Shown here: in pieces, positions 59,522-64,000 of the stretch | How the letters are laid out: every line of letters starts with the position of its first letter | How positions within the stretch are numbered: the stretch's first letter is position 1 | Assembly: GCA_050694175.1 (NCBI GenBank) | Contig: JBOGXA010000006.1 | Span: forward strand, 92,379-156,378 | Source: JBOGXA01 sp050694175 | Lineage (GTDB): Bacteria > Actinomycetota > CADDZG01 > WHSQ01 | Direction: 5' to 3' | DNA: 64,000 nucleotides | Position numbers and translations under genes: made by a program | Notes under the pieces: model-generated | Told to the model about the DNA's origin: nothing | Databases searched by the model: none | Seen by the model: only the letters and a program-made list of their open reading frames with translations

Positions 59522-61432
59522 ATGGGGACCCCCAAAAGATTTTCGGGCATAAGAGACCGGTTGTCCGGGCTCGCCGGCAGAATGCGGGGCGCAGACTCGC
59601 GCAGCAAGCTCGCCGCAGTCCGTGGACGCCTCGCCCTCAAGCTCATCTGCGGGTTCGCAGTGGTTCTTGCGCTGACCGTCGTCATCGGGTGGTTGGGTCT
59701 CAACGTCGCCGATAAAGCGAGCACGACCACGAACCAGGTCGTCCACGAGAACCTGAACGAACTTGGCGACGTAACAGAGGCCGACAGACTCCTGAGTCGC
59801 AATCGCGAGTCGCTCCTCGAGTTCCTCATTGCCAATGACCCTCTTCGCCGCGCAGGTCTCGAGACGGCGCTCGCCGATTCGGATCGAACCATCGAGGCCT
59901 TCATAGCGGAAGAGGCCGAGGGGTCCGGCGCGGTACCCGATGAGACAGCCGTCAAACACAAAGAAATAGTGGACCGGCTCGCCCGAGCCTGGGCCGAGTA
60001 CACGTCCCGACGAGATTCCCAAACCCTCGCTCTCGTGGCGACGGGCGACATACGCGCCGCTCGCGAAACAATCTCGGGCGGCGTCGGTCAACAGTACGCC
60101 CTTGTGGAGTCCGCCTTGCATCAGCTCGAGGCTCTCGAGCGCGCTGCAGCGGGCGCCAAGGGGGTCGCCGCACAGGACACATTGCGGCGGGGGCGTTATC
60201 AGGTGATCGCCGGGCTCGCGATCGCCGCGGCTCTTGGGCTCGCGGTGGCCGTGTGGTTGTCGGGACGAATCTCGCGCAGCGTCGGCGCAGTCGCGGGCGC
60301 CGCAGAAGGCATTGCCGAAGGAGACCTCTCCCGGCGCGTCGACGTCACCACAGGCGATGAGATCGAGGCAATGGCGAATGCCTTCAATTCGATGGCCGAG
60401 CGTCTGCAGGCAATGGTCGAAGCCGACCGGGCCATCAAGGACGCCCTGGAATCGGCCGTGCGTGAGTACTCGGCGTTCGCCACGGCAGTTGCACGCGGCG
60501 ACTTGAGCGTGCGCGTGGCGACGAACGGAAGCAGGGAGCTGTCGACCCTGACGGACAACCTCAACAACATGGTGACCGGCCTTGGAACAATGTCGAATGA
60601 GGTGCTCCGAGGTGCACAGAGTCTCGGAGCAGCGGCGGGTCAGATCCTCGAGACCGTGAGCGAACAGAGCGCGACCGTGACCGAACAGTCGGCCGCAATA
60701 AGCCAAACATCCGTGACGGTCGAACAATTGCGCGCGTCTGCGGAGCAGGCGGCGCAGCGGGCCCTGGAGGTTGCCGATCAAGCCCAAGAGTCCGTTCAGG
60801 TGAGTGCCGACGGCACCGAGGTGGTGAGCGAGATTGTGCGGCGTATGGAAGACATCAAAGAACGCGTTGAGGCTATTGCGCAGAACATTCTGACGCTTTC
60901 CGAGCAGACCCAACAGATAAGCGATGTCACCTCAACGGTGGACGACATCTCTGAGCAGTCGAACCTTCTGGCCCTCAACGCAACGATTGAAGCAGCGCGT
61001 GCGGGAGAACACGGTAAGGGATTCGCTGTTGTGGCAGCCGAGGTGAGGAACCTCGCCGAACAATCGAAGCAGGGTACGGCGCAGGTACGAAACATCCTCA
61101 GCGACATCCAGAAAGCGACCAACTCCGCCGTGATGGCAACCGAGCATGGGCTTCGGGTTGTTGAGGACGGACGGGGGCTTGCCCACCGCGCAGGCGAGGC
61201 GATTCGTCAGCTCGCGCACACCATTCAAAGTACGGCGCAGTCGGCTAAGCAGATCTCGGCCGCAGCCCAGCAACAGAGCCTTGCGGTCGACCAGATCGCC
61301 GAATCCATGACCGACATAAACCAAGCCGCCGGCCAGTTCGTGACCGGAGTGGGCGAGTCGAAGTCGGCGGCCCAGGGCCTCAACGACCTGGCCCACGAGC
61401 TTCAGGCACTTACCGAGCAGTACAAGGTGTAG
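59522..61432 (+). CDS. Methyl-accepting chemotaxis protein 1
   Basis: 636 aa. TM1 about 38-60 (LICGFAVVLALTVVIGWLGL), a periplasmic helical sensor about 61-222, TM2 about 225-246 (VIAGLAIAAALGLAVAVWL), HAMP about 247-300 (SRRVDVTTGDEIEAMANAFN), then a long coiled coil with the conserved tip (EQSNLLALNATIEAARAGEH; FAVVAAEVRNLAEQSKQGTA) near 470-525. No CheR-tethering pentapeptide at the end (TEQYKV). ATG 59522 was chosen because GAGG is 6 nt upstream; GTG 59510 also opens the frame. Part of the cheW-cheR-cheW-mcp cluster. Confidence 0.94.
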   Translation: MGTPKRFSGIRDRLSGLAGRMRGADSRSKLAAVRGRLALKLICGFAVVLALTVVIGWLGLNVADKASTTTNQVVHENLNELGDVTEADRLLSRNRESLLEFLIANDPLRRAGLETALADSDRTIEAFIAEEAEGSGAVPDETAVKHKEIVDRLARAWAEYTSRRDSQTLALVATGDIRAARETISGGVGQQYALVESALHQLEALERAAAGAKGVAAQDTLRRGRYQVIAGLAIAAALGLAVAVWLSGRISRSVGAVAGAAEGIAEGDLSRRVDVTTGDEIEAMANAFNSMAERLQAMVEADRAIKDALESAVREYSAFATAVARGDLSVRVATNGSRELSTLTDNLNNMVTGLGTMSNEVLRGAQSLGAAAGQILETVSEQSATVTEQSAAISQTSVTVEQLRASAEQAAQRALEVADQAQESVQVSADGTEVVSEIVRRMEDIKERVEAIAQNILTLSEQTQQISDVTSTVDDISEQSNLLALNATIEAARAGEHGKGFAVVAAEVRNLAEQSKQGTAQVRNILSDIQKATNSAVMATEHGLRVVEDGRGLAHRAGEAIRQLAHTIQSTAQSAKQISAAAQQQSLAVDQIAESMTDINQAAGQFVTGVGESKSAAQGLNDLAHELQALTEQYKV

Positions 61433-61444
61433 GGAGGCCGGCGC

Positions 61445-63334
61445 GTGAAAGTCCGGTTCCCCGCCCGAATTCGTGAGTTCGGGCCGCGTCGCAGGCTCAC
61501 TGAACTGAGATCCACGGTCCTGAAGCCGTCGGTCGGCGTCAGGCTCGCCGTCGGATCCGCAGTCGTCCTGGTTCTGGCCGTCGTCGTCGCGTGGGCGGGC
61601 CTGCGCGCCGCGGGCGAGGTCGACGGCGTGGCCGGCGCGATCTCACGGCAGACCATTCACTCCCTCAATCGACTCAGCCAAATGGTCAAGCTTGCCGAGA
61701 CGAACTTTCAGAGTTCGGTTCGATTCACGGTCATCGACGACCCTCGCGAACGTTTGCTGCTGCGCGACGAGATCTGGCAATCGGACAGGGAGGTTACGGA
61801 GAAATTCGAGGAGTTCACCGGCCACGATCACGATCACGTAATCGCCGATGAGAGCGATGTGGTACGCGACCTCGAGAAGGCCTGGTCCCTGTATGTGAAC
61901 CTCCGCAACATAGAGGTGCTTGCCCGGCCGGAGGGCGAATTGATGCGAGCCCGCCTCGCCGCAGTCGGCGAGGTGCGTGACGCGTTCCTTCGCGTCCGTG
62001 ACCTCTTGTCCCAACTCGAGGGCGTCGAGACGGCCGAGGCGCGCGCCCTGAGATCGGATGCGCGCGCCGCGCTTCACTCCGGCCGCAAGCTCGTTGTCGG
62101 TGCTTTTGCCGCAGCCGCGCTTCTGGGGCTTGCGATTGCGCTGTTCCAGTCGCGCCGCATCGCCGGCGCGCTCGCGAGCCTGACCGCCGCCGCCTCAGAC
62201 CTCGCCGACGGCGATCTGTCGCGCCGGGCCGAGGTCGAGACCTCCGATGAGATCGAGGAGCTCGCGGACGCGTTCAACTCCATGGCCGAGCGTCTCCAGG
62301 AGACGGTGTCGTCGGATCGCGCCATCAAGGACTCGCTCGAGCAAGCTGTGCGCGACTACTCCGCGTTTGCGGCTGAGGTCGCGCACGGCGACCTCACCGC
62401 GCGGGTGTCGAGCAACGGCAACGCGACGCTCACAACGCTGACCGACAACCTCAACGCCATGGTGGCCTCGCTCGGCAAGCTGTCGGCGCTGGTCGCCAGG
62501 GGCGCGCAGGGCGTCGGCTCGGCGGCGACCCAGATGCTCGAAACCGCTCACCGCCAGTCCGCGACCGTGACCGAGCAGTCCGCCGCCATCAGCCAGACCT
62601 CGGTGACCGTCGACGAGCTGCGTGCCTCTTCCGAGCACATGGCGGGACAGGCCAAAGAGGTTGCCGGCCGGGCCCAGACGTCGGTGACGACCTCCGACGA
62701 GGGGACCCGGGTCCTGAGCGACATCACCGAGCGCATGAGCGCGATCAAGGAGCGAGTCGAGGCGATTGCAACCAACATCTTGACTCTGTCCGAGCAGACC
62801 CAGCAGATCGGCGACATCACCACCACCGTCGACGACATCGCCGAGCAGTCAAACCTGCTGGCCCTGAACGCCACCATCGAGGCTGCGCGCGCGGGCGAGC
62901 ACGGCAAGGGCTTCGCCGTCGTTGCCGCCGAGGTGAGAAACCTCGCCGAGCAGTCCAAGCAGGCGACGGCGCAGGTGCGGGGCATCCTCACCGACATCCA
63001 AAAGGCGACCAACTCGGCGGTCATGGCCACCGAGCAGGGCAGTCGCTCGGTCACCGACGGGGCCGTCCTCGCCGAACGCGCCCAGCAGGCCATCACCGAG
63101 CTCGCCGCCACCATCCGCGACACGGCCTCCGCCGCCCAGCAGATCACCGCGTCCGCGGCTCAGCAGAGCATCGCCGTCGAGCAGGTTGCCGACGCCATGA
63201 AGGACATCAACCACGCCGCCGTGCAGTTCGTCGCGGGGGTCGATCACTCCAGTGAGGCCGCAGCCGGCCTCAACGACCTCGCCCGCGAGCTCCAGCTCCT
63301 GACCGAGAGATACAAGGTCGGTGATGCGCCGTGA
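61445..63334 (+). CDS. Methyl-accepting chemotaxis protein 2
   Basis: 629 aa. TM1 about 32-57 (VRLAVGSAVVLVLAVVVAWA), sensor about 58-212 with a His/Asp stretch HDHDHV near residue 129, TM2 about 216-235 (VVGAFAAAALLGLAIALFQ), HAMP (SRRAEVETSDEIEELADAFN), and the signalling hairpin near 464-506 (EQSNLLALNATIEAARAGEH). The HDHDHV string may bind metal (inference). GGGAGG lies about 8 nt before GTG 61445. From residue 172 to past TM2 it shares an almost identical DNA block with receptor 3. The stop overlaps the next GTG. Confidence 0.94.
   Translation: MKVRFPARIREFGPRRRLTELRSTVLKPSVGVRLAVGSAVVLVLAVVVAWAGLRAAGEVDGVAGAISRQTIHSLNRLSQMVKLAETNFQSSVRFTVIDDPRERLLLRDEIWQSDREVTEKFEEFTGHDHDHVIADESDVVRDLEKAWSLYVNLRNIEVLARPEGELMRARLAAVGEVRDAFLRVRDLLSQLEGVETAEARALRSDARAALHSGRKLVVGAFAAAALLGLAIALFQSRRIAGALASLTAAASDLADGDLSRRAEVETSDEIEELADAFNSMAERLQETVSSDRAIKDSLEQAVRDYSAFAAEVAHGDLTARVSSNGNATLTTLTDNLNAMVASLGKLSALVARGAQGVGSAATQMLETAHRQSATVTEQSAAISQTSVTVDELRASSEHMAGQAKEVAGRAQTSVTTSDEGTRVLSDITERMSAIKERVEAIATNILTLSEQTQQIGDITTTVDDIAEQSNLLALNATIEAARAGEHGKGFAVVAAEVRNLAEQSKQATAQVRGILTDIQKATNSAVMATEQGSRSVTDGAVLAERAQQAITELAATIRDTASAAQQITASAAQQSIAVEQVADAMKDINHAAVQFVAGVDHSSEAAAGLNDLARELQLLTERYKVGDAP
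61958..62171 (+). repeat. 214-bp block repeated nearly identically at 63787-64000
   Basis: From GCCGCAGTCGGCGAGG onward, MCP 2 and MCP 3 match over at least 214 nt with two differences, both synonymous (CAA/CAG and CGC/CGT). Upstream of the block the sensor domains are unrelated in sequence. The block covers the end of the sensor, TM2 and the first HAMP residues. It reaches the window edge, so its full length is not seen. Confidence 0.95.
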
Positions 63335-64000
63335 TCCGGCGGGGGCAGCGGCGCTGGTCCGTGCGCAGCAAGGTCGCGCTCAGCTCCGCGGCAGTGGTCG
63401 CCGTAACCGGCGTCGTGGCCTGGGCCGGATTGCAGGCGGCAAGCGACGTGGACGGCGCAACGGGTGAGATAACGGAGAAAAGCATCCGGTCGCTTACGGG
63501 CCTGGAGGATCTCATCGAGATGACCGAGCGGAACTTCCAGGAGACCGTGCGCCACTCCGTCCTGGAGGACGCGCAAGAGCGCGCCGCGCTGGCACGGATC
63601 ATCGAGGAGTCCGACGACGAGATTGCCGCCGAGATCGACGAGCTCGGTGACAAGGAATACAGAAGCGACGAGCGCGCGACGCGAGCACGTGCGATTGCCC
63701 GAGAGTTGGGCGCCACCCTCGCGGCCTACGGTGAGACCCGCAACGAAAAGATCATGATGCAAGAGGACAGGGACAAGGCTCAAGAGGCCGCAGTCGGCGA
63801 GGTGCGTGACGCGTTCCTTCGCGTCCGTGACCTCTTGTCCCAGCTCGAGGGCGTCGAGACGGCCGAGGCGCGTGCCCTGAGATCGGATGCGCGCGCCGCG
63901 CTTCACTCCGGCCGCAAGCTCGTTGTCGGTGCTTTTGCCGCAGCCGCGCTTCTGGGGCTTGCGATTGCGCTGTTCCAGTCGCGCCGCATCGCCGGCGCGC
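63331..64000 (+). CDS. Methyl-accepting chemotaxis protein 3 (cut by window edge)
   Basis: First about 223 residues. GTG 63331 overlaps the stop of receptor 2 (GTGA). TM1 about 13-35 (VALSSAAVVAVTGVVAWAGL), sensor about 36-150 shorter than in receptor 2, with acidic helices (AALARIIEESDDEIAAEIDE), then AQEAAVGEVRDAFLRVRDLL, which enters the shared block and TM2 (LVVGAFAAAALLGLAIALFQ). HAMP and signalling parts lie beyond the window. Presumably a third chemoreceptor of the same cluster. Confidence 0.92.
   Translation, partial: MIRRGQRRWSVRSKVALSSAAVVAVTGVVAWAGLQAASDVDGATGEITEKSIRSLTGLEDLIEMTERNFQETVRHSVLEDAQERAALARIIEESDDEIAAEIDELGDKEYRSDERATRARAIARELGATLAAYGETRNEKIMMQEDRDKAQEAAVGEVRDAFLRVRDLLSQLEGVETAEARALRSDARAALHSGRKLVVGAFAAAALLGLAIALFQSRRIAGA

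Noticed and set aside
1..64000. Insertion sequences, prophage, integrons or CRISPR arrays
   Set aside because: No transposase, integrase, phage structural gene or regularly spaced repeat array was seen; the only repeats are the short elements listed.

Overview
The window is high-GC DNA with dense, mostly co-directional genes, many GTG starts and many ATGA/GTGA stop-start overlaps. Gene content points to Actinomycetota. The run from 31.7 to 51.8 kb (pmt, rsmI, metG, tatD, rsmA, ispE, glmU, prs, rplY, pth, mfd, mazG, eno, ftsB-like, DUF501, ppx) has the same gene set, in nearly the same order, as the Mycobacterium tuberculosis Rv1002c-Rv1026 neighbourhood, without rpfB. The histidine phosphatase-DUF3090-SCO1664 trio at 53.8-55.7 kb is another actinobacterial signature. 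UvrD2-like helicase and F420-type luciferase-like oxidoreductase genes fit. Extensive signalling (hybrid kinase, diguanylate cyclase, chemoreceptors) suggests a free-living, probably deep-branching lineage; I cannot name the class.

Layout. 0-4.3 kb: end of moaC, small conserved genes, leucyl aminopeptidase, a translin-family gene and tRNA-Ala(CGC). 4.4-8.5 kb: a membrane-sensor ORF overlapping a GAF-PAS-HisKA-REC hybrid kinase, a gene-poor stretch, and a Tat-exported 12-cysteine protein. 8.5-12.8 kb: UvrD2-like helicase, luciferase-like oxidoreductase, coiled-coil M23 peptidase and a 57-aa protein. 12.9-27.2 kb: a catabolic cluster with a CoA ligase, coxG-M-S-L (form II molybdenum hydroxylase), hyuA-hyuB, and fdrA-DUF1116-DUF2877-cyclase. 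27.3-31.7 kb: a YdeI-like gene, an XRE-TPR regulator with a divergent 31-codon ORF, a PLP decarboxylase, an acetyltransferase and an FKBP lipoprotein. 31.7-55.7 kb: actinobacterial housekeeping, with an AbrB regulator, tRNA-Gln(TTG), an acetyl-CoA-synthetase-like enzyme and a palindromic repeat element. 55.7-64 kb: a REC-GGDEF protein divergent from cheW-cheR(TPR)-cheW-mcp-mcp-mcp, the last receptor cut by the window edge.

Three regions stand out. First, the 12.9-27.2 kb cluster puts molybdenum hydroxylase, ATP-dependent hydantoinase/carboxylase-type and oxamate-carbamoyltransferase-type genes in near-continuous translational coupling, which suggests one pathway for a cyclic N-containing (ureide, hydantoin or purine-like) substrate. 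Second, the right-end cluster resembles the Pseudomonas Wsp surface-sensing/c-di-GMP system in domain content: CheW, CheR with a TPR tail, CheW, receptors, and a REC-GGDEF output. It has tandem receptors that share an almost identical 214-bp block downstream of different sensor domains. Third, the XRE-TPR regulator and its divergent small ORF have the layout of a peptide-quorum-sensing pair.

No insertion sequence, prophage, integrase, CRISPR array or rRNA gene was seen.
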